From Streptomyces longhuiensis (GTDB lineage: Bacteria > Actinomycetota > Actinomycetes > Streptomycetales > Streptomycetaceae): a stretch of 64,000 nucleotides of DNA. Positions 44,338 through 51,914 of this stretch are shown piece by piece. Location: the NCBI RefSeq assembly GCF_020616555.1, contig NZ_CP085173.1, forward strand, positions 3,793,501 to 3,857,500, in the 5' to 3' direction. Each line of letters begins with the position of its first letter. The first letter of the stretch is position 1. The translations under genes and the position numbers were made by a program. The notes under the pieces are model-generated. The model was not told where the DNA came from, searched no databases, and worked only from the letters and a program-made list of their open reading frames with translations.

Positions 44338-44720
44338 CGGGTGCGCAGGGCGCCGCGCTCGGTGCGGGCCGGTGAGCAGGGTGCGGCCCTCGGACACGAA
44401 CCGGTCAGCAGGGCGCCACGCCCGGTACGGCCCGTTGAACAGGGTGCGGCCCTCGGACACGAACCGGTCAGCGGAGCACCACGCCCGGTGCGGGCCGGTG
44501 AGCAGGGTGCGGCCCTCGGACGCGAACCGGTCAGCGGAGCACCACGCCCGGTGCGGGCCGGTGAGCAGGGTGCGGCCCTCGGACGCGAACCCGTCAGCAG
44601 GGCACCGCGCCCGGGTGCGGGCCGGTGAGCGAGCGAGGCACGGACCTCGGACGCGAACCGGTGTGCGAGACACGGCCCTGGGGCGCGGGCCGGTTCACGC
44701 GGCATGGCCCTCGGTCGCAG
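44338..44720. repeat. 63-bp tandem repeat array (minisatellite)
   Basis: A GGTGAGCAGGGTGCGG-type landmark recurs at 44371, 44434, 44497 and 44560, exactly 63 bases apart, and degenerates at 44624 and 44692. Each unit consists of two related halves of about 32 and 31 bases, both beginning CCGGT-AGCAGGG. It fills most of the 515-base gap between the LacI gene and the next isomerase. Since 63 is a multiple of three, all frames stay open, giving repetitive ORFs on both strands, but none has a convincing start or family match. Confidence 0.88.
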
Positions 44721-44774
44721 GTGAGTGAGGCTCCGTCCTCGTCCCGGCCGCCGCGCTCGCGCCCGGGCGTGCCC

Positions 44775-44802
44775 TTGACCCTCGCTCGGGGCCAGGTAGC
44801 GT
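44775..44802 (+). promoter_or_regulatory. Promoter of the TIM-barrel isomerase, leaderless transcript
   Basis: TTGACC (44775-44780), a 16-base spacer and TAGCGT (44797-44802) form a good housekeeping promoter. Transcription would start at about 44809, on or one base before ATG 44810, which itself has no Shine-Dalgarno, so the mRNA is probably leaderless. Confidence 0.5.
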
Positions 44803-44809
44803 CCCCGCC

Positions 44810-45610
44810 ATGAAACTGGCCTTCTCCACGCTCGGGGTTCCCGGGCTTCCCCTCGCCGATGTCGTCCGGCTCGCCGACGATCACGGGTATCACGGTGTCG
44901 AGCTGCGCGCCCACCCCGAGGAACCCGTCCACCCGGGGCTCGGACTCACCGAACGGGCCGACGCCGCCGCCGAGTTCAAGGCAGCCGGGGTCGAGATCCT
45001 CGGGCTCGCCGGATACGCGCGGGTGGCCGCTCCCGGCGAGGACGAACCCGTGATCGCGGAGATCAGGTCACTCCTCGAACTCGCCCGCGACGTCGGGGCG
45101 CCCTACGTACGCGTCTTCCCGGGCGGCGGAACGGAGCAGAGCCGCGCCGAGGCCGACGCCGCGGCCGCCCGGCGCCTGGGCACCGCCGCCGAGTACGCCG
45201 CGGACCTCGGCGTCCGCATCCTCCTGGAGACCCACGACTCGCACCGCACCGGAGCCGACGCGACGCGCGTGCTCGGCACGGTCGGGCACCGGCAGGTCGG
45301 CGCCCTGTGGGACGTCATGCACACCTGGCTCGGCGGCGAGCAGCCCGTCCAGTCGTACGCGGCGCTCTCCCCGCACCTGGGCTACGTACAGGTGAAGGAC
45401 ATCGCGGGCGCCGACGACACGACGCCGCTCGCCCTGGGCGCGGGCGTGCTGCCGCTCACCGAGGTCGTGGACGTGCTGGGCCGCGAGGGCTGGGACGGCT
45501 GGCTGTGCTGGGAGTACGAGAAGCGCTGGTACCCGGACGCCGCCCCGCTGCCCGGACTTCTGACGGCCGGACGCGAGCATCTCGCCCGGCTGCTCAACGA
45601 GTCGGCGTAG
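44810..45610 (+). CDS. Sugar phosphate isomerase/epimerase (TIM barrel)
   Basis: A 266-residue AP-endonuclease-2-fold enzyme. Visible blocks: MKLAFSTLGVPGLPLADVV, GYHGVELRAHPEEPVH, VRVFPGG, ILLETHDSH with metal-ligand Glu, ALWDVMHTWLGGE with Asp/His, YVQVKDIAG with Lys/Asp, WLCWEYEKRWYP with the last Glu. Hydroxypyruvate isomerases, tagatose epimerases and inosose dehydratases share these. It is monocistronic; its 3' end overlaps the convergent aroA-like gene by 17 bases (45594-45610). It is the third enzyme of this fold in the window. Confidence 0.87.
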   Translation: MKLAFSTLGVPGLPLADVVRLADDHGYHGVELRAHPEEPVHPGLGLTERADAAAEFKAAGVEILGLAGYARVAAPGEDEPVIAEIRSLLELARDVGAPYVRVFPGGGTEQSRAEADAAAARRLGTAAEYAADLGVRILLETHDSHRTGADATRVLGTVGHRQVGALWDVMHTWLGGEQPVQSYAALSPHLGYVQVKDIAGADDTTPLALGAGVLPLTEVVDVLGREGWDGWLCWEYEKRWYPDAAPLPGLLTAGREHLARLLNESA

Positions 45611-46859
45611 ACGGCTGTCCGAAGACCTTCGCGAACGCCTCATGGAAGTCGGGGAACGTCTTCCGCACGCACCCGGGGTCGTCGAACGTGACGCCGCCCG
45701 GGATCCGCAGGCCCGTCACCGCGAAGGACATCGCGATGCGGTGATCCCCGTACGTGGTGATCTCCGCCGGGGCCGGGGTGCCCGGCTGGATCTCGATCCA
45801 GTCGGGTCCCGTCGCCACCGTCACCCCGAGCGCCCGCAGGTTCTGCGCGCAGGCGTCCAGGCGGTCGCACTCCTTGACGCGGGTGTTGTGGACGTCCTCG
45901 ATGCGGACCGGGCCGCTCGCGTACGGCGCGATCGCGGCGAGGGTCGGCATCGTGTCGGAGATGTCCCGCATGTTGACGGTGATGCCCGACAGGCCCGCGG
46001 GGCCGGGGGCGGTGACCGTGGTGCGGTCCGCCGTCGTCGTCACCCCGGCGCCCATGCGCCGCAGTACGTCGACGAACGCCAGGTCACCCTGGAGCGCGTC
46101 CTTCCCGAGCCCTTCGACGGTGACCTCGCCGCCGGTGACGACCGCCGCCGCGAAGAAATAGCTCGCGGTCGAGGCGTCGGGTTCGATCGCGTAGGTGGTG
46201 GCGCGGTAGCCGCCGGGCGCGACCGTGAACACACTGCCGTCGCGGCGGACCTCGGCCCCGAAGCTGCGCATCATCGCGAGGGTGATCCCGATGTACGGCG
46301 CCGAGACCAGGTCGGTGACCGTGATGCGCAGGCCGGCCTCGGTCAGCGGGCCGAGCAGCAGGAGCGCGGTGAGGTACTGGGAGGACTGACCCGCGTCGAG
46401 GGTGACGTCGCCGCCCCGGACCCCGCCCGCCGTGACCGTGAGCGGATGATGCCCCTCGGCCTCCTCGTGACGGAGGTCCACGCCCAGGTCGCGCAGGGCC
46501 CTGGTGAGCGGCGCGAGGGGGCGGCGGCGCATCTGGGGAGAGGCGTCGAAGCGGTACGTGCCGTGCGCGGCGGCCGCGGTGAGCGTGGGCAGGAAGCGGG
46601 AGGTGGTCGCGCCGTCCCGGCAGTACACGTCGGCGTCCGCGGCGGCGGGGCCCGCCGGGCGGCCCTCGATGTGCCAGGCGTCCGCGCCGCGTTCGACGCC
46701 GTAGCCGAGCCGGAGCAGTCCTTCGGCGAAGCCCTCGGTGTCGTCGGAGCTGAGGGGGCGTACGAGGGTGGTGGTGCCCTGCGCGGCCGCGGCGAGGAAC
46801 AGGGCCCTCGCCGTCACGGACTTGGAACCGGGGATCTCAACGACTGGCATGCGCTTCAT
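45594..46859 (-). CDS. aroA: 3-phosphoshikimate 1-carboxyvinyltransferase (EPSP synthase), divergent paralogue
   Basis: Transfers the enolpyruvyl group of PEP to shikimate 3-phosphate. The 421-residue protein shows the family order: GSKSVTARALFLAAAA (PEP/S3P-binding Lys, Ser), RDGATTSRFL where housekeeping enzymes have a GxAGTxxR-type loop, PQMRRRPLAPL, SSQYLTALLL, EPDASTASYF with Asp, VKECDRLDA, YGDHRIAMSFAV and KTFPDF. These blocks are diverged from the usual actinobacterial AroA, so this is likely a second copy. ATG 46859 overlaps the upstream EamA gene; ATG 46850 is an alternative. Coupling to an EamA exporter and a LysR gene suggests a specialised, non-housekeeping role, which is inference. 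Confidence 0.85.
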   Translation of the reverse strand: MKRMPVVEIPGSKSVTARALFLAAAAQGTTTLVRPLSSDDTEGFAEGLLRLGYGVERGADAWHIEGRPAGPAAADADVYCRDGATTSRFLPTLTAAAAHGTYRFDASPQMRRRPLAPLTRALRDLGVDLRHEEAEGHHPLTVTAGGVRGGDVTLDAGQSSQYLTALLLLGPLTEAGLRITVTDLVSAPYIGITLAMMRSFGAEVRRDGSVFTVAPGGYRATTYAIEPDASTASYFFAAAVVTGGEVTVEGLGKDALQGDLAFVDVLRRMGAGVTTTADRTTVTAPGPAGLSGITVNMRDISDTMPTLAAIAPYASGPVRIEDVHNTRVKECDRLDACAQNLRALGVTVATGPDWIEIQPGTPAPAEITTYGDHRIAMSFAVTGLRIPGGVTFDDPGCVRKTFPDFHEAFAKVFGQPSTPTR

Positions 46860-47829
46860 GGTCCTCGACGGGCAGCGCGGGCGCCGGAGTGTCCACACGG
46901 TGGACGGCCCGGTCCCGGGGAGCGGGCGCGAGTGATGAGAGGGCGACACCGCCGACGAGCAGCGCGGCGGCGCACCAGCGCAGGGGGCTGACGCTCTCGC
47001 CGAGGAAGAGCGCGGCGGACGACATCCCGAACACCGGGACGAGCAGCGTGAACGGGGCGACCGACGAGGCGGGGTGGCTGCGCAGCAGGAAGCTCCAGGC
47101 GCCGAAGCCGAAGAGCGTGGTGACCCAGGCGACGAACGCGACGATGCCGGCGCCGGTCCAGTCGAGCGACGCGAGCGCCTGTGTGTCGCGGTCCCAGCCC
47201 TCGAAGGCGAGGGAGAGCGCGAGCAGCGGCAGGACGGGGACGGCGGACGCCCACACCATGAAGGTGAAGGGGGCGGACGGCGCCGCCTTGCGGGTGAGGA
47301 CGTTCGAGACGCCCCAGCCGACGGCGGCCACGACGACGAGCGTGAAGCCGAGCAGGGGGCCGCTCGTGCCCTCGTCAACGGCGGCGACGCCGATCCCGGC
47401 GAGCGCGACGACCATGCCCGCCAGGCGGATCCGGCCGGGCCGTTCGCCGAGCGCGACGAAGGCGAACAGGGCGGTGAACACGGCCTGGATCTGCAGGACG
47501 AGGGAGGAGAGCCCGGCGGGCATCCCTTGGTTCATGCCGACGAAGAGCAGGCCGAACTTCATGACGCCGAGCGCCAGTCCGACACCGACGACCCATCGCC
47601 AAGTTCTCCACTTCGATCGAGCAGGGGAGGACCCGCCCCACGCCACCTTGGGCCGCCCCACGAAGAACACGGCGGGCGCTGCCGCGACGAGGAAGCGCAG
47701 GGCCGAGAAGAGCAGCGGCGGGAAGTGGTCGAGACCGACCTCGATGACGACGAAGTTGACGCCCCAGATGGCGGTGACGAGGACGGCGAGCGCGATGTGG
47801 GACGGGCGCATGGGGAGCGTAGGAGCCAT
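46837..47829 (-). CDS. EamA (DMT superfamily) transporter
   Basis: A 330-residue membrane protein with ten predicted helices in two EamA repeats (ALAVLVTAIWGVNFVVIEVG at 13-32; LLGFTLVVVAAVGWGVSNVLTRKA midway). Such proteins export or import amino acids and metabolites; the YdcZ/RhtA-type can export amino acids. The gene overlaps aroA by 23 bases and is divergent from a LysR gene, so the cassette looks like regulator, transporter and biosynthetic enzyme. ATG 47829 opens it. The last 35 residues (PAPRDRAVHRVDTPAPALPVEDHEAH) are an extra cytoplasmic tail. Confidence 0.92.
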   Translation of the reverse strand: MAPTLPMRPSHIALAVLVTAIWGVNFVVIEVGLDHFPPLLFSALRFLVAAAPAVFFVGRPKVAWGGSSPARSKWRTWRWVVGVGLALGVMKFGLLFVGMNQGMPAGLSSLVLQIQAVFTALFAFVALGERPGRIRLAGMVVALAGIGVAAVDEGTSGPLLGFTLVVVAAVGWGVSNVLTRKAAPSAPFTFMVWASAVPVLPLLALSLAFEGWDRDTQALASLDWTGAGIVAFVAWVTTLFGFGAWSFLLRSHPASSVAPFTLLVPVFGMSSAALFLGESVSPLRWCAAALLVGGVALSSLAPAPRDRAVHRVDTPAPALPVEDHEAHASR

Positions 47830-47944
47830 GCGTCGAGGATCACCGGGCCGGACCGTGTAGCACCAGCGCGAATGTCTGCATGGTTGAATTCAGTAACGCT
47901 AATGAAAGCCCCAGACTCCGCCCCAGGATCACCGGGAGGCCGGC

Positions 47945-48904
47945 ATGCTCGATCTCCAGCGGCTGCGCGCGCTGCACGCCGTCTCCGTGCACGGCACGGT
48001 CGGGGCCGCCGCGGCGGCGCTCGGATACACGCCGTCCGCGGTCTCGCAGCAGATCTCCAAGCTGGAGCGGGAGACGAGGACCGTGCTCCTCGAACGGCAC
48101 GGGCGGGGCGTCCGCCTGACCGACGAGGCCCTCGAACTCGCCCGTACGGCACAGGACTTGATGGTCATCGTCGAGCGTGCCGAGACCGATCTGGAGGAAC
48201 GGCGCGGACTCCCGGCCGGGCGGCTGACGATCGCCGCGTTCGCCTCGGCGGCGCGCGGTCTGCTGCCGTCCGTCCTCGCGGATCTCGCCGTACGGCATCC
48301 CGCGCTGGATGCCCGGCTCACGGAGGTCGACCCGCATCTGTCAGTGGATCTGGTCGCCAAGGGGGCCGTCGACCTGGCCGTCGCGCACGACTGGGACATC
48401 GCGCCGCTGCCGGCGCCCGCCGGCGTGGAGCAGGCGGCCATCGGGGACGACCTGTGCGACCTGCTCGTGCCGGCCGGGCATCCGCTCGCGGGACGCGACG
48501 CGGTGCGCCGCGAGGAGCTCGGCGGCGAGCGGTGGGTGTCGCAGCCGCCGGGGCGGGTGTGCCACGACTGGCTGGTGCGGACGCTGCGGGCGGCGGGCTT
48601 CGAGCCCGACATCAGGCACCAGGCCGAGGAGAACCCGACACTGACCGCGCTCGTCGCGGCCGGGCTCGGCGTCGCGCTGATCCCCCGGCTCGGCCGCGGC
48701 CCGCTGCCGGACGGCGCCGTCGCCGTGCCGCTGGACCCCATGCCCGTACGGCACTTGTACGCGCTGTGGCGGACGGGGGCGTCGCGCAGGCCGGCCATCG
48801 CGGAGGCGGTACGGACGCTGCGGGAGCGGTGGGGCGAGGTCACCCGGGAGCCGGAACAGGCGGGTCAGACGGATCAGGTGGGTCAGACGGGCCGGACGGG
48901 CTAG
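47945..48904 (+). CDS. LysR family transcriptional regulator
   Basis: A 319-residue regulator: winged HTH LQRLRALHAVSVHGTVGAAAAALGYTPSAVSQQISKLERE (4-43), linker helix, then a type-2 periplasmic-binding-protein-like effector domain (LTIAAFASAARGLLPSVL, VDLAVAHDWD, LCDLLVPAGHPLAG, VAAGLGVALIPRLG). It probably controls the divergent EamA-aroA pair from the 115-base gap, which contains AT-rich DNA around 47880-47910 with T-N11-A-like sites. The C-terminal tail QAGQTDQVGQTGRTG is low-complexity and encoded by the repeat that continues past the stop. ATG 47945 is used. Confidence 0.92.
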   Translation: MLDLQRLRALHAVSVHGTVGAAAAALGYTPSAVSQQISKLERETRTVLLERHGRGVRLTDEALELARTAQDLMVIVERAETDLEERRGLPAGRLTIAAFASAARGLLPSVLADLAVRHPALDARLTEVDPHLSVDLVAKGAVDLAVAHDWDIAPLPAPAGVEQAAIGDDLCDLLVPAGHPLAGRDAVRREELGGERWVSQPPGRVCHDWLVRTLRAAGFEPDIRHQAEENPTLTALVAAGLGVALIPRLGRGPLPDGAVAVPLDPMPVRHLYALWRTGASRRPAIAEAVRTLRERWGEVTREPEQAGQTDQVGQTGRTG

Positions 48905-48955
48905 ACGGGCTAGACGGATCAGGCCGATCAGGTGGACCAGGTGGACCAGACTCGC
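48855..48955. repeat. Degenerate GGGTCAGACGG-type repeat at LysR 3' end
   Basis: Short units such as GGTCAGACGG, GGATCAGGT, GGGCTAGACGG and GGTGGACCAGGTGGACCAG recur through the last codons of the LysR gene and 50 bases beyond the stop. The repeat encodes the protein's Gln/Thr/Gly tail, so the C-terminus probably varies by slippage. Confidence 0.6.
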
Positions 48956-49155
48956 TGACCGGTGCTCAGGAGCGATGCCGCTCCCCTGAATTCACCGGCG
49001 CACCACTTTCCGGCGATCCCCGGGAAGTGGGGAACCCGCCCGCGTACCGCTCCGTCAGAACGGCATGCTGCCGGAGAGTCTCCGCAGAGCGGTGTCGGCC
49101 TCGCTGCCGGCTGCGAATGCTGACCACCCTCTCCACCGCCTGCGGCCGGCAGCAC

Positions 49156-49196
49156 GCCGTCACTGGCGCGCCCCCTCCCTTTGCGCCGGTGACGGC
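49156..49196. terminator. Hairpin between LysR and GH3 genes; rest of gap empty
   Basis: GCCGTCACTGGCGC (49156-49169) pairs with GCGCCGGTGACGGC (49183-49196) with one G-U pair and a 13-base loop. It lies 250 bases past the LysR stop, so it may be a distal terminator. In 48956-49236 I see no gene or other feature. Confidence 0.45.
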
Positions 49197-49236
49197 CCCT
49201 CCCCCGACCCATCTGCCGCCCCGACTGCGCGCACCC

Positions 49237-49282
49237 TTGACTGGCAGAAACTTTCCGGATAATCGTGACCCACGGAAGTTTC
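49237..49282 (+). promoter_or_regulatory. GH3 gene promoter with GAAACTTTC palindrome
   Basis: TTGACT (49237-49242) and GATAAT (49258-49263), with a 15-base spacer, form a likely promoter 65 bases before GTG 49328. A 9-bp palindrome GAAACTTTC (49247-49255) lies between the boxes, and GGAAGTTTC follows at 49274-49282. GAAA-N-TTTC elements are reported before Streptomyces glycosidase genes, but the regulator here is unknown. Confidence 0.5.
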
Positions 49283-49327
49283 TTTCAGGGTTTGGATCAC
49301 CAGTTCTCCTCCGGAAGGAGTGCGCAC

Positions 49328-51145
49328 GTGCACCACAGCCTGTCCAGACGCACCCTGCTCGCCGCCGCCACCGCGGGCGCCGCCGCAGTCACCTTGTCCG
49401 GCGCCCCGGCCCAGGCCGACGACGCGTCACGCAAGGGCAAGGACGCGCGACTCAAGCAGCTCATCTCCCGGATGAGCCTCGAGGAGAAGGTCGGCCAGCT
49501 CTTCGTGATGCGGGTCTACGGCCACTCCGCCACCGACCCCGACCAGGCCGACATCGACGCCAACCTCGCCGAGATCGGTGTCCGCACCGCGGCCGAACTG
49601 ATCGACAAGTACAAGCTCGGCGGCATCATCTACTTCACCTGGGCGCACAACACCCGCGACCCGCACCAGATCGCCGACCTGTCGAACGGCATCCAGCGCG
49701 CGGGCCTCGCCCAGCCGAGCCGTATCCCGCTGCTCATCTCCACCGACCAGGAACACGGCATCGTCTGCCGCGTCGGCGAGCCCGCGACACTCTTCCCGGG
49801 CGCCATGGCCATCGGCGCGGGCGGCTCCCGCTCCGACGCCCGCACCCTGGGCCGGATCGCCGGCGCCGAACTGCGCGCGGTCGGCATCCGCCAGAACTAC
49901 GCGCCCGACGCCGACGTGAACATCAACCCGGCCAACCCGGTCATCGGCGTGCGCTCCTTCGGCGCCGACCCCGAGGCCGTCGCGGGCCTGGTCGCCTCCG
50001 AGGTCAAGGGCTACCAGAGCTCCGACATCGCCTCCACGGCCAAGCACTTCCCCGGCCACGGCGACACCGCCACCGACAGCCACTTCGGCTTCCCGATCAT
50101 CACGCACACGCGCGAGCAGTGGCAGAAGATCGACGCGCCGCCGTTCAAGGCCGCGATCGCCGCGGGCATCGACTCGATCATGACCGCGCACATCATGGTC
50201 CCCGACCTCGACGGCTCGGGCGACCCCGCGACGCTCTCGCACCCGATCATGACGGGCATCCTGCGCCAGGAACTCGGCTTCGAGGGCCTCATCGTCACCG
50301 ACTCCCTCGGCATGCAGGGCGTACGCGACAAGTACGGCGACGACCGCGTGCCGGTGCTCGCCCTGAAGGCGGGCGTGGACCAGCTCCTCAACCCGCCCTC
50401 CCTGGAGGTGTCCTGGAACGCCGTCCTCGCCGCCGTGAAGAACGGCGAGCTGACGGAGGAGCGCCTCGACGAGTCGATCCTGCGCGTCCTGCGCCTCAAG
50501 GAGAAGCTGGGCCTGTTCGACGAGCCGTACGTCACCGGCCGCGGCGTCGACAAGACCGTCGGCACGCGCGACCACCTGGCCGCCGCCGACCGCATCGCCG
50601 AGGCCACCACGACGCTCCTGCTCAACAAGAACGGGCTGCTCCCGCTGTCGCGCCGCACCCACAAGAACATCCTCGTGGTAGGCGCCGACCCGGCCTCGCC
50701 CTCGGGCACGACGGGCCCGCCGACGACGACCCTCGGCCAGGCCCTGACCGAACTCGGCTTCGCCGCGACGGTGTTGTCGACCGGGACGGCGCCGAACCAG
50801 GCGAAGATCGACGAGGCGGTCGCCGCCGCCCAGGGCAAGGACGCGGTTCTGGTCGGCACGTACAACGTCACGGCGGGCAGCGCTCAGCAGCGGCTCGTGA
50901 ACGCCCTGGCCGCCACCGGCGTCCCGGTCGTCGCGGTCGCGATCCGCAACCCGTACGACATCGCGCAGGTGCCCGGCGTCGGGGCCTCGCTCGCCTCGTA
51001 CTCGTGGACCGACGTCGAACTGCGGGCCGCGGTCCGGGTGATCGCCGGCCGGGCCAGGCCGCGGGGCAAGCTGCCCGTGCCGGTGCAGCGGGCCGACGAT
51101 CCGACGCAGGTGCTGTACCCGATCGGCTACGGGTTGTCGTACTAG
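49328..51145 (+). CDS. GH3 beta-N-acetylhexosaminidase, Tat-exported
   Basis: A 605-residue secreted glycosidase. The N-terminus SLSRRTLLAAATAGAAAVTLSGAPAQA is a twin-arginine signal with cleavage near residue 31. The GH3 barrel shows the hexosaminidase loop KHFPGHGDTATDSH, whose His-Asp dyad is the acid/base of NagZ-type enzymes, and the nucleophile Asp in IVTDSLGMQG. A C-terminal alpha/beta sandwich domain (from about 430) ends YPIGYGLSY, as in longer GH3 enzymes. GTG 49328 follows GGAAGGAG. It probably releases GlcNAc from chitin oligomers or muropeptides outside the cell. Confidence 0.93.
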   Translation: MHHSLSRRTLLAAATAGAAAVTLSGAPAQADDASRKGKDARLKQLISRMSLEEKVGQLFVMRVYGHSATDPDQADIDANLAEIGVRTAAELIDKYKLGGIIYFTWAHNTRDPHQIADLSNGIQRAGLAQPSRIPLLISTDQEHGIVCRVGEPATLFPGAMAIGAGGSRSDARTLGRIAGAELRAVGIRQNYAPDADVNINPANPVIGVRSFGADPEAVAGLVASEVKGYQSSDIASTAKHFPGHGDTATDSHFGFPIITHTREQWQKIDAPPFKAAIAAGIDSIMTAHIMVPDLDGSGDPATLSHPIMTGILRQELGFEGLIVTDSLGMQGVRDKYGDDRVPVLALKAGVDQLLNPPSLEVSWNAVLAAVKNGELTEERLDESILRVLRLKEKLGLFDEPYVTGRGVDKTVGTRDHLAAADRIAEATTTLLLNKNGLLPLSRRTHKNILVVGADPASPSGTTGPPTTTLGQALTELGFAATVLSTGTAPNQAKIDEAVAAAQGKDAVLVGTYNVTAGSAQQRLVNALAATGVPVVAVAIRNPYDIAQVPGVGASLASYSWTDVELRAAVRVIAGRARPRGKLPVPVQRADDPTQVLYPIGYGLSY

Positions 51146-51256
51146 ACGTACGCCGCACACCCGGCGCACCACCCCCGACTGACCCAAACCACCCTGTACG
51201 CCTGGCGTGCGCCCGCCCCGGCGGGTCACGCTGGGGTGCGTATCGGGGGGATTGCC

Positions 51257-51889
51257 ATGCTTGCGTGGAACAGGGCGCGGTGGGCGGGGGCGGTGTGCGC
51301 GGCACTGCTCGCCATGACGCTCGCGGCGTGTCAGGGGTCGCCGGATGCGGGGTCCGGCGGACCTGCGCCGCAGGCCGGCCGGTCGCCGTCGGGTTACGGG
51401 GCGGTGTTCCTCGCCGTGGACGAGTGCAGCTCCCGGGGGCGCGCCACGTTCACCGAGGTGCCGTGCAGGAGCGAGCGCGCGGTGGCCCGGGTCACCGCGC
51501 GCTACGACGGAAAGGTGACGGACGGGCCGACGTGCCCGTCCCGCACCGACTTCGTCCTGCACATCAGCGAGGGCCGGCCCTCGCTCGTCGGGAGCGACGG
51601 AACCGCCGACGGGGAGATCGCGCGGGGCTACGCCTGCATGCGCAACCTGGAGCCGCCGCACCCCGGGGATCCGGGGGGCGGCGGCGGGCCCCGCACGATC
51701 GTCGGGGACTGCGTGTACGCGGCGGGCCGCGGCCAGGTCCGCGAGACCGCCTGCGACGGCTCCGGCAAGGAGAAACCCCGGTACCGGGTGGCCGCCGCGG
51801 CGGTGGACCGCGCCAAGTGCCCCGCGCTCACGGCGTTGTACGTGACGCTGGGCGGGTCCGAACCGGTGGGATGCGCGGTCCGGGTGTAG
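51257..51889 (+). CDS. Secreted lipoprotein, function unknown
   Basis: A 210-residue protein with a short basic N-terminus (NRARW), a hydrophobic stretch and the lipobox LAAC at residues 22-25, so Cys25 should be lipidated and anchored outside the membrane. The mature part has about seven further Cys (DECSSRG, VPCRSE, GPTCPS, YACMRN, GDCVYA, TACDG, AKCPAL, GCAV), in pairs likely to form disulfides, and a Gly/Pro hinge PPHPGDPGGGGG that divides two similar-sized halves. ATG 51257 has GGGGGG upstream; a GTG at 51236 would add seven residues. I do not recognise a family. Convergent with the peptidase gene. Confidence 0.75.
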   Translation: MLAWNRARWAGAVCAALLAMTLAACQGSPDAGSGGPAPQAGRSPSGYGAVFLAVDECSSRGRATFTEVPCRSERAVARVTARYDGKVTDGPTCPSRTDFVLHISEGRPSLVGSDGTADGEIARGYACMRNLEPPHPGDPGGGGGPRTIVGDCVYAAGRGQVRETACDGSGKEKPRYRVAAAAVDRAKCPALTALYVTLGGSEPVGCAVRV

Positions 51890-51914
51890 TTCGGCTTGAT
51901 CCGGACGAGAGGCC

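Noticed and set aside
44305..44673. Repetitive ORFs on both strands of the 63-bp array, read as a CRISPR array or a repeat protein.
   Set aside because: The units are tandem without unique spacers, so it is not CRISPR. The ORFs on both strands follow from the 63-bp period and lack a ribosome site and any family pattern.
49243..49282. A DasR (dre) site before the GH3 hexosaminidase gene.
   Set aside because: The DasR consensus TGGTCTAGACCA is absent here; only the shorter GAAACTTTC palindrome is present.
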